Assembly (NCBI GenBank): GCA_963782885.1 | Contig: CAWALL010000040.1 | Coordinates: forward strand, 62,001 to 126,000 | Origin: DATAOG01 sp963782885 | GTDB lineage: Bacteria; Pseudomonadota; Alphaproteobacteria; Geminicoccales; Geminicoccaceae | DNA: 64,000 nt | Direction: 5' to 3' | Shown: positions 26,678 to 35,278 of the stretch, piece after piece | Layout of the letters: each line of letters opens with the position of its first letter | Numbering within the stretch: position 1 is the stretch's first letter | Notes under the pieces: generated by a model | What the model was told of the DNA's origin: nothing | What the model saw: the letters and a program-made list of their open reading frames with translations, nothing else | Database searches by the model: none | Made by a program: the position numbers and the translations under genes

Positions 26678-28208
26678 GCGGCTACGACGCCAGGGTCTGG
26701 AGGATCCCCTGCGCGATGCCGTGGCATCGGTGGTCGCGGGATCTGGTGATGCGCCACCCAACTTCGCGGTCGCGATGAGCCGGACCGACGCCGACGAGCT
26801 GCTCGAGCTCGGATCGCGCTTCGACCTGATCGTCGCCCACCTGGACATTCCCGCCGACGGCAAGAGCTGCCCCGATGAGACCGCCGAGCGGGGGCTCGAG
26901 TTCCTGAAGGCGGCTAGGGCCAAGGGCATCGACGTGCCCTCGATCCTGCTGGTGGATTCGATCAGTGGGCGCTTGCTCTCCAAGGCCAGGGACCTGTTGC
27001 GCTGCGAGCTGGTGGAGACCGGCGTCGGCCTGGACGAGGACCTCGAGAAAGCGATCGAGAAGGTCCTGGACCAGCAGGATCCCAGCGCCAATGCCCAGAA
27101 CTCGATCTGCACCGCCACCGTGGAAATCACGATCGACCGGGATCTGATTGCCTATACCGTCAGGTGCCGTGGCTCGCAACAATACTACTACCCCGGTAGG
27201 CGCAGTGTGGAGAGCACCCGGTTCGAAAGGCTGGCTCGCGACACCAAGCGCATCGAGCAGATCCACGCATACCCGGACTGGGTCGAGGCGCTGCGTGACG
27301 TGGGTGGCGATCTGACCGAGCTTCTGATCAATTCGGATGGGGAGTTCGGCATGCATCTTGGCATCGCCAGGGGCATGGCCCGAGACGAGAATCTGCGCAT
27401 CCGGTTCTCCATCGATCGCGACATCCATCCCGTCGCGCTCGAGGCCCTGGTCAAGCCCGAGGCGCGCGACCAGTTCTGGATGCTCGAGGTCCCGATGTCG
27501 CGCAAGCTCAAGACGCCAGCTTGGCGACTGCCGCTGTTTCAAGACGAGGAAACGCGCAGGGGACCGCTCAACTGTCTGATCATCGAATCTGATGTCGGCG
27601 GCTACGTGCCGGAGCTGAAGAGCTTGCCCGAGCTCAAGCACGTGGCGGCGGAATGCGCCTGGCTCGAGAATTTCCTCAAGGAGACGAACGGCAGCAACCG
27701 GCGGGCGCGCTTCGGACGGGTTGAGCGCGTTAGCCGTGCAGCGATCAACGGGACCTCCTTCAGGGAGCGCGTCCGGGAGCTGTTGAGCGACGGGACCGAG
27801 TGGCACCTCGTCCACTACGGTGGCCACTCATACTATGACGAGCCCAAGAAGACCGGCTACATCTTCTTTCCGGGTGCGAATGGCATCGAGCCGCTGGACA
27901 TAACAGAGTTCGTCGCGTGGCTGAAGAAGGCCCGCGCCAGCTTCGTATTTCTCAGCAGCTGCCAAAGCTCCCACGACGTGTTCGCCTTCGAGCTCGCGCG
28001 CAAGGAGGTGCCGGCGATCCTCGGCTTCCGCTGGGAGATCGACGACCACGCGGCCAAGGAGCACACGCAGACCTTCTACAGCGAGCTGCTCAGTGGCGAG
28101 CCTTCACTCGAGCTGGCCTTCCAGAAGACCCGCAGCAAGATGTACGAAGCCAGCAAGGAGAACATGATATGGGCGGCGCCGATGATGATTCTGCAGATCA
28201 CGGACTGA
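26646..28208 (+). CDS. Pseudoreceiver-CHAT protease
   Basis: 520 aa, starting MPRRILLVLPERLRRQGLED. Residues 1-145 look like a response-regulator receiver (FDLIVAHLDIP, then VPSILLVDS), but the phospho-Asp position is His65 and no receiver Lys is evident. The middle (150-310) is not recognised. Residues 320-520 are a CHAT (caspase-like) domain with WHLVHYGGHSYYD (His394) and FVFLSSCQSSHDVFAFELA (Cys439), and the end AFQKTRSKMYEASKENMIWA. CHAT proteases of bacterial conflict systems cut a partner after activation. It is co-transcribed with the sensor and the 422-aa gene 52 nt downstream. Confidence 0.85.
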   Translation: MPRRILLVLPERLRRQGLEDPLRDAVASVVAGSGDAPPNFAVAMSRTDADELLELGSRFDLIVAHLDIPADGKSCPDETAERGLEFLKAARAKGIDVPSILLVDSISGRLLSKARDLLRCELVETGVGLDEDLEKAIEKVLDQQDPSANAQNSICTATVEITIDRDLIAYTVRCRGSQQYYYPGRRSVESTRFERLARDTKRIEQIHAYPDWVEALRDVGGDLTELLINSDGEFGMHLGIARGMARDENLRIRFSIDRDIHPVALEALVKPEARDQFWMLEVPMSRKLKTPAWRLPLFQDEETRRGPLNCLIIESDVGGYVPELKSLPELKHVAAECAWLENFLKETNGSNRRARFGRVERVSRAAINGTSFRERVRELLSDGTEWHLVHYGGHSYYDEPKKTGYIFFPGANGIEPLDITEFVAWLKKARASFVFLSSCQSSHDVFAFELARKEVPAILGFRWEIDDHAAKEHTQTFYSELLSGEPSLELAFQKTRSKMYEASKENMIWAAPMMILQITD

Positions 28209-28260
28209 CCCCAGCTGGGACCGCCGCGGCGATGCGGCGGCGCTCTGCGGGTAACCAACC

Positions 28261-29529
28261 ATGATCGGTACTTCGCTCCTCCAACGCCTCATGCGAAGCC
28301 GGAGCAATCGAAGGTTCTATGCCCGGGTGCCCGATGATCATGTCCAGGGCCAGGGTGCCGCCACGGTCGACTTTGTGCCCGACGAGGCCTACTTCGAGAT
28401 CCGCCTCGCCGAGATGCATCTCCGCGACAAGCGCGAGTACTGGGTTGGTTACCTGCCCTTCGCGCTCGTGGTCAGCGATTTCCTGTACGACGGCGCATCT
28501 CGGACGGTCCCCTTCTTCGTCGGCAATCGCATGCTGGGCGAACTCGAGCGCGAGGTCGGGTCCGGCCGGGTCGAGTATTTGAACACCAGGGTAGCCGGGC
28601 CGATCCCGTACATGGGTGCCGACATCGGACTGTTCGTCGGCCTGTTTCGCGCCGAGGTTGACAATCTCGCAAAGGGACTGTTCGATCTCGTCGAAAGCGT
28701 GGTTGGCGCGTTCGATGTCGGCCAAGTGTCCGCATATCTTGGTCTAGCCAACGCGTTCTCCGACCGGCTTGGCGAGCTGCTTGGTATTCCGGCGGTGCAA
28801 CTGCGCCTCGGCACGCGTCAGGAGATCAGCGCTAGCAAGTTCCGCAGCGGCTATTTTGCCTATGTCAACTGCCCCGACAGTGAAGTCGACAGGCGTCGTC
28901 TTTGGGTGCGCGACGGCCGGTTGCTCTATGCAGAGCGGATGGACGCGGTGCGCTCATATACGGAGCACGATTTCTGCCTGATCCAGATCGAGCATCTAAC
29001 CGAGCGCGGCGACTACCGTAAGCTGCCCTTTCACCGTCTGTGGATCGAGGCCAAGCGCCTAATCGCCCAGGACAACATCGGGCAGGCCGATGCCCTGTTG
29101 CCGAGGCTGATGGAGGAGCTCGCGGTTTCGCCCGACTTCACGACCGCCGACCGCTTCAAACTGCAGCTGATTTTTAAATCGAACTATGAGGTGGAGGTTG
29201 AGCGCCAGGCACAGTTGCGGCCGGGCGCACGCGCCGCGGTGACGGTCACGAGACGTGGTGGCGGCGACCTGGATGCCCGAGCCCGCGTGGAAAAGACCGC
29301 CTACGTCGCAGATCGGCAGGGCCTATCGCCCGAAGTGACGACAGCGCTGCGCGATCTTAGGGCGCACTGGCACGAAATTCCCTACCTGCAGGAGCGGCCC
29401 GACGCATTCGAACTAACTGATCTGATATTGGCTGAGCAGCTGGCTACGGTGAAGCAGTTCGTGAAAGGGAAGGTAGATCCGCGTGCGTTCGCCACGGCCG
29501 TAGCTCTGGATATTCAAACGCCGCCGTAA
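28261..29529 (+). CDS. Unrecognised 422-aa protein of the CHAT operon
   Basis: No domain is recognised. The N-terminal 110 residues look beta-rich (VDFVPDEAYFEIRLAEMHLR, YWVGYLPFALVVSDFLYDG). Residues about 115-180 contain Gly-rich amphipathic or hydrophobic stretches (YMGADIGLFVGLF, LFDLVESVVGAFDVG). A basic linker follows at about 325-350 (VTVTRRGGGDLDARARVEK), then a helical end. Its place after a CHAT protease suggests substrate, effector or regulator; the helix could meet a membrane, and the basic linker could be a cleavage region. That role is inference only. Confidence 0.75.
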   Translation: MIGTSLLQRLMRSRSNRRFYARVPDDHVQGQGAATVDFVPDEAYFEIRLAEMHLRDKREYWVGYLPFALVVSDFLYDGASRTVPFFVGNRMLGELEREVGSGRVEYLNTRVAGPIPYMGADIGLFVGLFRAEVDNLAKGLFDLVESVVGAFDVGQVSAYLGLANAFSDRLGELLGIPAVQLRLGTRQEISASKFRSGYFAYVNCPDSEVDRRRLWVRDGRLLYAERMDAVRSYTEHDFCLIQIEHLTERGDYRKLPFHRLWIEAKRLIAQDNIGQADALLPRLMEELAVSPDFTTADRFKLQLIFKSNYEVEVERQAQLRPGARAAVTVTRRGGGDLDARARVEKTAYVADRQGLSPEVTTALRDLRAHWHEIPYLQERPDAFELTDLILAEQLATVKQFVKGKVDPRAFATAVALDIQTPP

Positions 29530-29699
29530 GCGGCACACTGAACGCAGCCGTTCGCAGCGCATTTCCCTTCAGCACATCGCCAGGGGCTAACTAAGGCCCG
29601 GAATAGCAGCCCATGCGGCAGCACCCTCTCAGCAATCACATTCGCTGTCCCTGGGCTTCCAGACCCGGCGCCACGAAAAGTGCACAAAGTCCAAATCCT

Positions 29700-29744
29700 G
29701 CCCCCGATTTGAACCTGCTATGGCGCACCTCCTTACCAAGGTGG
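29700..29744 (-). other. Possible decayed tRNA-Thr-like fragment
   Basis: On the minus strand CACCTTGGTAAGGAGG resembles a Thr anticodon arm (loop TTGGTAA), followed 10 nt later by GGTTCAAATC, a T-loop-like segment. There is no acceptor stem and the anticodon stem has a mismatch. It may be an attachment-site scar or chance. The rest of 29530-29744 shows nothing. Confidence 0.25.
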
Positions 29745-29954
29745 CTAGAGTCCCAGCACCCTGCGTACCGTGCCGACGCCAACCCGGAGCTCTCGGGCAA
29801 TCGCCAGCTGCCCCTTGCCAGCCGCCCGCGCGGCCTGGATTGAGCGCTCGACCGATGGCGGCACCTTGGGTCGTCCAAGCTGCTTGCCCTGTGCCCGCGC
29901 CTTGGCGAGCCCGGCGCACACGCGCTCCTGAATGATCGCTCGCTCGAATCGGCG
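29745..29954 (-). pseudogene. Serine recombinase, C-terminal part
   Basis: The minus strand reads FERAIIQERVCAGLAKARAQ, then LGRPKVPPSV and the HTH end GQLAIARELRVGVGTVRRVL. It continues the N-terminal part at 32506-32890. The join is at the IS66 copy 3 target duplication (AATCGGCG at 29947-29954, ACTCGGCG at 32506-32513), restoring VFAEFERAI. Confidence 0.85.
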
Positions 29955-30006
29955 GTAAGCCTCCGGTGACGGCCGCGGTGCGAATGGGTTGACGGGAGTC
30001 TCGATG

Positions 30007-31653
30007 TCAGGCGGCGATCGATGAAGGGGCCGGCCGCCACGCCCAGGGCAGAAGCGCGGGCAGCCGCGACATAGGCAGGTCGGCGATGCGGGCGAGGACA
30101 TCCGCGAGCCAGGCCTGCGGGTCGACGTCGTTGAGCTTGGCGGTGGTGATCAGCGTGTACATGAAGGCGGTCCTGTCGCCCCCGCGCTCGGAGCCGCAGA
30201 ACAGCCATGACTTGCGCCCGAGAGCCACACCGCGCAGGCTGCGCTCGGCGGCGTTGTTGCTGAGGCAGATCCGGCCGTCCTCGAGGAAGCGGGCGAAGCG
30301 GTCCCAGCGCTTGAGCATGTAGTCCATCGCCTGGGCGACGCTCGCGTGACGGGAGAGACGCTCGCGCTCGCTGCGCATCCAGGTCTCGAGATCGGCGACC
30401 AGTGGTGCCACCTCTGCGCGGCGCACGGCGAGACGGGTGGCGCGGTCGGCGCCGTTGATCGTACGCTCGAGATCGAAGATCTCATCGATCCGCCTCACCG
30501 CCTCGAGCGCCAGCGGGGAGATCGGCTTGGCGTCCTTACCGCGCCGCGCGTTGGCGGCGATGTCGGCAAGCTCGAAGAACTTGCGCCGGCCATGGGCCCA
30601 ACATAGCGCCTCGGTCACCGCGCGCGGCGGGCGATCGGCCTCGTACAGGGCCCCGAAGCCCGCATAGGCATCGGCCTGCAGCACGCCGGCCCATCCTTCC
30701 AGGTGCCGCTTCGGATGCTCGCCACGGCGATTGCGCGAGAACTGGAACAGCGCGGCCGGCGGCGCGCTACCGCCGAACGGACGGTCGTCGCGGACGTAGA
30801 CCCAAAGCCGGCCCTTGTCGGTCTTGCCCTTGGCCAGCACCGGCACCGGCGTGTCGTCGCCATGAAGACGCTCGGCCGCCAGGACATGGGCCTCGATCAA
30901 CGCGTGCAAGGGCGCGAGCGCGACGGCGCACGCGCCCACCTGGTCGGCGAGCGTCGACAGGCTGAGCTCGACGCCCTCGCGGGCATAGCGCTCCGCCTGC
31001 CGGTTGAGCGGCTGATGCTGGCCGAACTTCTCGAACAGGATCATCGCCAGCAGGCTCGGGCCCGCCCAACCCCGCGACGTCGGGTGGAAGGGAGCCGGCG
31101 GTTGGGTGATCCGCTCGCAGTCCCGGCAGGTGAACTTCTCGCGCACGGTCTGGACCACCTTCCACTGGCGCGGGACGACTTCCAGCGTCTCGGTGACGTC
31201 CTCGCCGAGCTTCGCGATCCGCCCGGAGCCGCAGCAGCCGCAGGTGGCGGGCGCTTCGATCACCACGCGCTCGCGCGGCAGATGCTCAGGAAACGGCTTA
31301 CGAACCCGGCGCCGGCGCGTGAATGTGCGCACGGGCGTCGAAGCCCGCGCCGCGGCCTGCTCGGCCCTGAGCTCGTCTTCGGTGGCGGTCGCCTCGAGCT
31401 CCTCGAGCTGCAGCTCGAGCTGGTCGAGGAGCCGAGCCTTGCGCTCCGACTTCTGACCATGGAGCTCGCGCCGCAGCTTCAGGATCTCGAGCTTGAGGGC
31501 TGCGATCACGGCTTCGCTGCTGGCCAGCACCGCCTGCGCTCGGGTCGCCTCCGCAACCGCGCGCGTAGCCTCGGTCTCGGCCGCCTGGGCCCGCGCCTCG
31601 GCGGCGGCGAGCGCCGCGCGCAAGGCATCGAGATCTTCTCGATCCGCCGCCAT
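30007..31653 (-). CDS. tnpC: IS66 transposase TnpC (copy 3)
   Basis: 548 aa, the same translation as the 18832-20478 gene, with all three catalytic motifs present. The near-identity of the copies indicates recent transposition or gene conversion. Confidence 0.95.
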   Translation of the reverse strand: MAADREDLDALRAALAAAEARAQAAETEATRAVAEATRAQAVLASSEAVIAALKLEILKLRRELHGQKSERKARLLDQLELQLEELEATATEDELRAEQAAARASTPVRTFTRRRRVRKPFPEHLPRERVVIEAPATCGCCGSGRIAKLGEDVTETLEVVPRQWKVVQTVREKFTCRDCERITQPPAPFHPTSRGWAGPSLLAMILFEKFGQHQPLNRQAERYAREGVELSLSTLADQVGACAVALAPLHALIEAHVLAAERLHGDDTPVPVLAKGKTDKGRLWVYVRDDRPFGGSAPPAALFQFSRNRRGEHPKRHLEGWAGVLQADAYAGFGALYEADRPPRAVTEALCWAHGRRKFFELADIAANARRGKDAKPISPLALEAVRRIDEIFDLERTINGADRATRLAVRRAEVAPLVADLETWMRSERERLSRHASVAQAMDYMLKRWDRFARFLEDGRICLSNNAAERSLRGVALGRKSWLFCGSERGGDRTAFMYTLITTAKLNDVDPQAWLADVLARIADLPMSRLPALLPWAWRPAPSSIAA

Positions 31654-31719
31654 GACTTCGATTGTACACGATGAGCCAAAGATGTCGAAGTCAAAGTGAA
31701 GGTATCGGCGCCTTTCCTG

Positions 31720-32067
31720 TCATCCTGCCTTCAACGGACGCCAGGTCCTCTGCGGATTCCTCCAATCAATCCCTTCGAGCAGATAGCCGAGCTGTGCCGG
31801 TGTGATCGCGACGACACCATTGGTCGGCGACGGCCAGAGGAAGCGACCCCGCTCCAGGCGCTTGGCGTAGAGCGAGAAGCCGAGCCCGTCGTGCCAGAGA
31901 ATCTTGATCAAGTCACCTCGGCGGCCACGAAAGGCAAAGACATCGCCCGCGTGCGGGTCGCGACCAAGGTTCTGCTGCACCTGCAACGCCAGGCTGTTCA
32001 TGCCGCGGCGCATGTCGGTCACGCCCGCCGCCAACCACACCCGCACCCCCGCCGGCACCGGGATCAT
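31720..32067 (-). CDS. tnpB: IS66 TnpB (copy 3)
   Basis: 115 aa, same sequence as the copy 2 TnpB, with the start overlapping the tnpA stop as ATGA. Confidence 0.93.
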   Translation of the reverse strand: MIPVPAGVRVWLAAGVTDMRRGMNSLALQVQQNLGRDPHAGDVFAFRGRRGDLIKILWHDGLGFSLYAKRLERGRFLWPSPTNGVVAITPAQLGYLLEGIDWRNPQRTWRPLKAG

Positions 32068-32462
32068 GCGCGCGCCACCACCGCCAGCACCCGAACCAGC
32101 GCCGCCTCGTCGACGTCCGCGCCCGCCAACACGCGATATCCATTCGGCGTGACGATCTCGATCCGGCTTGGCACCGGCGCTGGAGCGGGGCGCTCGTCGA
32201 CCACCACCGCCGGCACGAAGCCGCCCGGCGCCGCATCGACCAGCGCGCCGGCACGGTAGACCTTGCGCCACGCGAACAGCAACGAGGGCGAGATCCCGTG
32301 GCGCCGCGCCGTCGCCGAGGCCTGGCGCCAGCCGGCAAAGCTCTCCTCGACGATCCGCAGCTTCGCCTCGGCCGACCACCGCCGGCGCCGCCCGAGCTCC
32401 ACCACCTCGAGCCGCTGAACCTGCGCACTGTCCTTACGCCTATCCATAAGGACAGTCCGCAC
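32064..32462 (-). CDS. tnpA: IS66 TnpA (copy 3)
   Basis: 132 aa, same protein as the copy 2 TnpA. The one base that differs between the two IS copies (32208) falls in this gene and is silent here. Confidence 0.92.
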   Translation of the reverse strand: MRTVLMDRRKDSAQVQRLEVVELGRRRRWSAEAKLRIVEESFAGWRQASATARRHGISPSLLFAWRKVYRAGALVDAAPGGFVPAVVVDERPAPAPVPSRIEIVTPNGYRVLAGADVDEAALVRVLAVVARA

Positions 32463-32505
32463 CCCACCGCCTGCTACCGCAAGGCGGCCCTCACCGCAGG
32501 GTTAC

Positions 32506-32890
32506 ACTCGGCGAACACTCCCATCATTTGAAAGAGCGCCTTACCGCCGGGCGTCGTGGTGTCGATGCCCTGAATATGCAGATACAGGTCGACGCCTTGT
32601 GCGTGAAGGTCCCCGAGGAAGGCCACGAGGTCCTGTAGCGAGCGGCCGAGACGGTCAACGGACCACGCCATCACGATGTCGAACTGCCGCCGGGTGGCAT
32701 CCTTGAGCAGCCGATGGTACTCGGGCCGCTTGTCGCGGCCCTTGGCGCCGCTGATGCCGTGGTCGACGTACTCGCCCGCGATCTGCCACCCGGCGCGCTC
32801 GGCGACCTGGCGCAGGGCCAGGAGTTGAGTCTCGGGGTCCTGGTGCCCGTTGCGGGTGCTGACCCGGGCGTAAATGGCGGCGCGCTTCAT
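32506..32890 (-). pseudogene. Serine recombinase (resolvase), N-terminal part
   Basis: Start MKRAAIYARVSTRNGHQDPE, with the catalytic Ser in ARVSTRNG. Further resolvase marks are GWQIAGEYVDHGISGAKGRD, AWSVDRLGRSLQDLVAFLGD and GGKALFQMMGVFAE, where the IS66 interrupts. It is a small cytosolic site-specific recombinase now split; the C-terminal HTH part is at 29745-29954. Confidence 0.9.
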
Positions 32891-32984
32891 GGACCGATCC
32901 TCGACCTGGAAATGCCTGCCCTCAAAGTGGGACACTTTTATTCTAAAAACAAGTGTATCCAGAATGCTCCTTACGTCGATTTCC

Positions 32985-33347
32985 GATCGAGGATTCCTGC
33001 GGCTTCTGGGGGGTGCTCGGCAGGTTCGACGGCTGCTCGCGGCGCCCGAGGTGGTCGCGCGGACGATCACTGCGGTGCGGCGGGAGAACGGTTCAGCCGA
33101 GAACGCCGAGCTCGAGGAGGGCGATGTCATCGAAGCCCTCGGGGCGCTCGAGCCGGTGTGGGACGAGCTGTACCCGGCCGAGCAGGTATGCATCATGCGG
33201 CTGTTGATCGAGCGGATCGATGTCGCGCCTGACGGTATCTCCGTCACGCTGCATGCTGCCGGAATTCGTAGCCGCGTCGCGGAGCTGGCGGACCAGGAGG
33301 TAGTCGCTCCGGCCGCGTCCGAACCCCTGCTGGAGGCTGCAGAGTGA
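32985..33347 (+). pseudogene. Large serine recombinase, C-terminal remnant
   Basis: The plus frame reads RQVRRLLAAPEVVARTITAV, then LEPVWDELYPAEQVCIMRLL and IERIDVAPDGISVTLHAAGI, the tail of large serine recombinases. The catalytic and zinc-ribbon domains are absent: sequence before about 32985 is unrelated. Its end overlaps the next gene (TGATG), as in intact recombinase operons. Confidence 0.7.
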
Positions 33348-33745
33348 TGGCTGGGCGCGCCGCTCTCGAACTTGATACCCTGACTATCCGCATCCCTATC
33401 CGGCTGCAACGCCGGGGTGGCCGAAAGCTGATCATGACGCCGGAGGGCGCGGCGGCACCAGCACGGAAGCCGAGGCGCGACGAGACGCTGGTCAAGGCGC
33501 TCGTCCGCGCGCACCGCTGGCGGCGGAAGATCGAGAGCAGTCAGGCGAAGTCGATCACGGACCTTGCGGAGCAGGAGGGCGTCACGGACGCCTACGTCTG
33601 CCGTCTGCTTCCGCTGACCTGCCTGGCGCCTGACATCGTGGAAGCGATCCTGGACGGGCGTCAGCCGAAGGGTCTGAGGCTCGCCGAGTTGTTGGGGAAC
33701 GGGCCGCTTGCATGGGAGGAGCAGCGGCGCCTCTGGCGGATCTGA
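33347..33745 (+). CDS. Recombinase-associated HTH protein
   Basis: 132 aa. The N-terminal 40 residues are variable. The rest has LVKALVRAHRWRRKIESSQA, an HTH (SITDLAEQEGVTDAYVCRLL) and PDIVEAILDGRQPKGLRLAE, the signature of small proteins encoded just after large serine recombinases. It likely binds DNA. Its 3' end overlaps the opposing thioesterase frame. Confidence 0.7.
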   Translation: MAGRAALELDTLTIRIPIRLQRRGGRKLIMTPEGAAAPARKPRRDETLVKALVRAHRWRRKIESSQAKSITDLAEQEGVTDAYVCRLLPLTCLAPDIVEAILDGRQPKGLRLAELLGNGPLAWEEQRRLWRI

Positions 33746-34214
33746 TGGTGGAGATCAGACAGGTCTCGGAGCCGTGCGCGATGAGGCGGCCCGCACCATC
33801 GAAGATCTTGCATTCTATCCGACTGCCCGCGTGCAGCAGCACCCCTTCACAGCGCTGCTTGCCCGAGCTCTCGCGGACCGGCCTGACGAAGGTCGTCTTC
33901 ATTTCGATTGTCGTGAAGGCCTGCCCCGGCTCGAGGGTCGAATGCACTGCGCAACCCATGGCGGAGTCGAGGAGAAGCGCAAGCCAGCCGCCATGGACCA
34001 ACCCCATGGGATTGTAGAAGCGGGCCGAGGGCGACGCCTCGAATGCCACGCGGCCGACCTCGACCGAGATCGGCCAGACCTCGGCGACCTCACTGAAGGG
34101 CGGGGCCGGATAGGTGGCGTCGAGAAGGCTCTGCAGGAATTCAACCCCCGACACGCGACCGACGACCTCCGGCGACACGAGCCCGAACTCGCGATGAGGA
34201 TCTGGATTGTTCAC
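33582..34214 (-). CDS. PaaI/hot-dog thioesterase with an odd C-terminus
   Basis: A GTG start (VNNPDPHREFGLVSPEVVGR) preceded by GGGGGAGAGG. Residues about 20-155 are a PaaI-type hot-dog domain: FYNPMGLVHGGWLALLLDSA (the HGG active-site region) and AFTTIEMKTTFVRPV. Such enzymes hydrolyse acyl-CoA thioesters. A normal member would end near HGSETCLISTI; the frame runs some 55 residues further into the opposing HTH gene, so the 3' end was probably replaced at an insertion junction. Fragments of two more copies lie at 37960-38080 and 44608-44880. Confidence 0.75.
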   Translation of the reverse strand: MNNPDPHREFGLVSPEVVGRVSGVEFLQSLLDATYPAPPFSEVAEVWPISVEVGRVAFEASPSARFYNPMGLVHGGWLALLLDSAMGCAVHSTLEPGQAFTTIEMKTTFVRPVRESSGKQRCEGVLLHAGSRIECKIFDGAGRLIAHGSETCLISTIRSARGAAAPPMQAARSPTTRRASDPSADARPGSLPRCQAPGRSAEADGRRRRP

Positions 34215-34242
34215 GTCCGCCTCTCCCCCGCTACAGGCAAAA

Positions 34243-34261
34243 GCCGCCGTCGCACGGCAGC
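34243..34261. repeat. Hairpin upstream of the thioesterase, copy A
   Basis: GCCGCCGT, loop CGC, ACGGCAGC: an 8-bp stem with one mismatch. It is duplicated, with the start of the thioesterase gene, at 38108-38126. Confidence 0.5.
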
Positions 34262-34419
34262 GCAGAAGCCGAGAGACGGTCTCGGGGAGCTTCCCGTCAC
34301 TGATTTTGAGATCCAGACGCGCGCGCGCTAATGACCACCCCACCCGGAGCGGCTCGTTCCGGGCGGGGTGCAGGTGATAACCCGTCGCGCCTTCGACGAA
34401 GTGGCGGGCAGGTCTCAGT

Positions 34420-35278
34420 TCATGGCTGACCGTCCGGGGCATCGAGGAAGAGCCTTGTGTGAGCAACGAACAGGTCCGGGTATTGGAACTGCGACCCATG
34501 CCCCGAATCTGGATAGATGATCAGTTGTGCGTTCGGAAGATGTTGTTGCAGGGTGAAGGAGTTCACGGTCGGCACCATAATATCGTTGTGACCGTTAGCC
34601 ACCAGCGTTGGCTGCCGGATCTCCTTCAGATAGGCGTAACGCTCGCCGCGCGGCTGGGTCCATTCGACGATCGCCGCCATCTAAGTCTGCATGGCTTCAG
34701 GTGAGGACGGCGGATCCGGATCCTCGCGCTGGTGCCGGCGCTCCCAGAAGGCTCGACCTGCCGCCTGGCTCTTCTCCGACGGAGAGAAGAACAGGAAGAG
34801 GAAGTCCTCCAGCACGGGTACGGGGTTTCCAGCCACCTGCATGATGCGCGGGTTCGGGTTCGGGCTTGACTCCCCGTTACGGGGGCCGGTGCCGACCAGT
34901 ACGATCCGCCTGACGAGTTCGGGATCGCGCTGGGCGAAGCTTTGGGCGACGAAGCCGCCGAGGGAAAAGCCGAGCACGTCAACCACAGGCAGGTTGAGCG
35001 CCTTCACGAAGATCGCGACGTGATCGGCCATGGCATCGACCGTATCGGGGGTCTCGCCGCTCGAACTCGCCACGCCGGCGTTGTTGAAGAGGATAACCGT
35101 GCCGGTCTTCGGCCAGGCCATCCGTGACAAGGGGGTCCCAGTTGTCGAGCCCGCCGCGGAAATGCTGCAGAAAAACCAGGGGCGTTCTGGTTTCCGCGCC
35201 AAAGCGCCGATAGGCGTAGCGGATCCCGTTCGCTTCGACGAACTGTGTCGGAGTGGTGATGTGGCAATAGCCTGTCAT
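34420..35278 (-). pseudogene. Alpha/beta hydrolase, frameshift and stop
   Basis: Start MTGYCHITTPTQFVEANGIR. The frame shifts near 35120 and resumes as ILFNNAGVASSSGETPDTVD. The nucleophile elbow VLGFSLGGFVAQ follows, then an amber codon at 34681-34683 (AMQT, stop, MAAIVEWTQ) and the end with VANGHNDIMVPTVN (Asp) and YPDSGHGSQFQYP (His). All three catalytic residues are encoded but the gene has two lesions. It is paralogous to 36474-37327 and was probably a small esterase or epoxide-hydrolase-like enzyme. Confidence 0.8.

Larger units (their letters stand above)
29955..32505 (-). mobile_element. IS66-family insertion sequence, copy 3
   Basis: 2551 bp, same ends and gene content as copy 2 and in the same orientation. 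The flanking 8-mers AATCGGCG and ACTCGGCG differ at one position and are taken as its own target duplication, so it inserted independently of copy 2. It splits a resolvase-type serine recombinase gene. Confidence 0.95.

Noticed and set aside
18780..32505. Composite transposon made of IS66 copies 2 and 3 carrying the CHAT operon
   Set aside because: Each copy has its own 8-bp target repeat on both sides and splits a different gene that can be rejoined, so they inserted separately.
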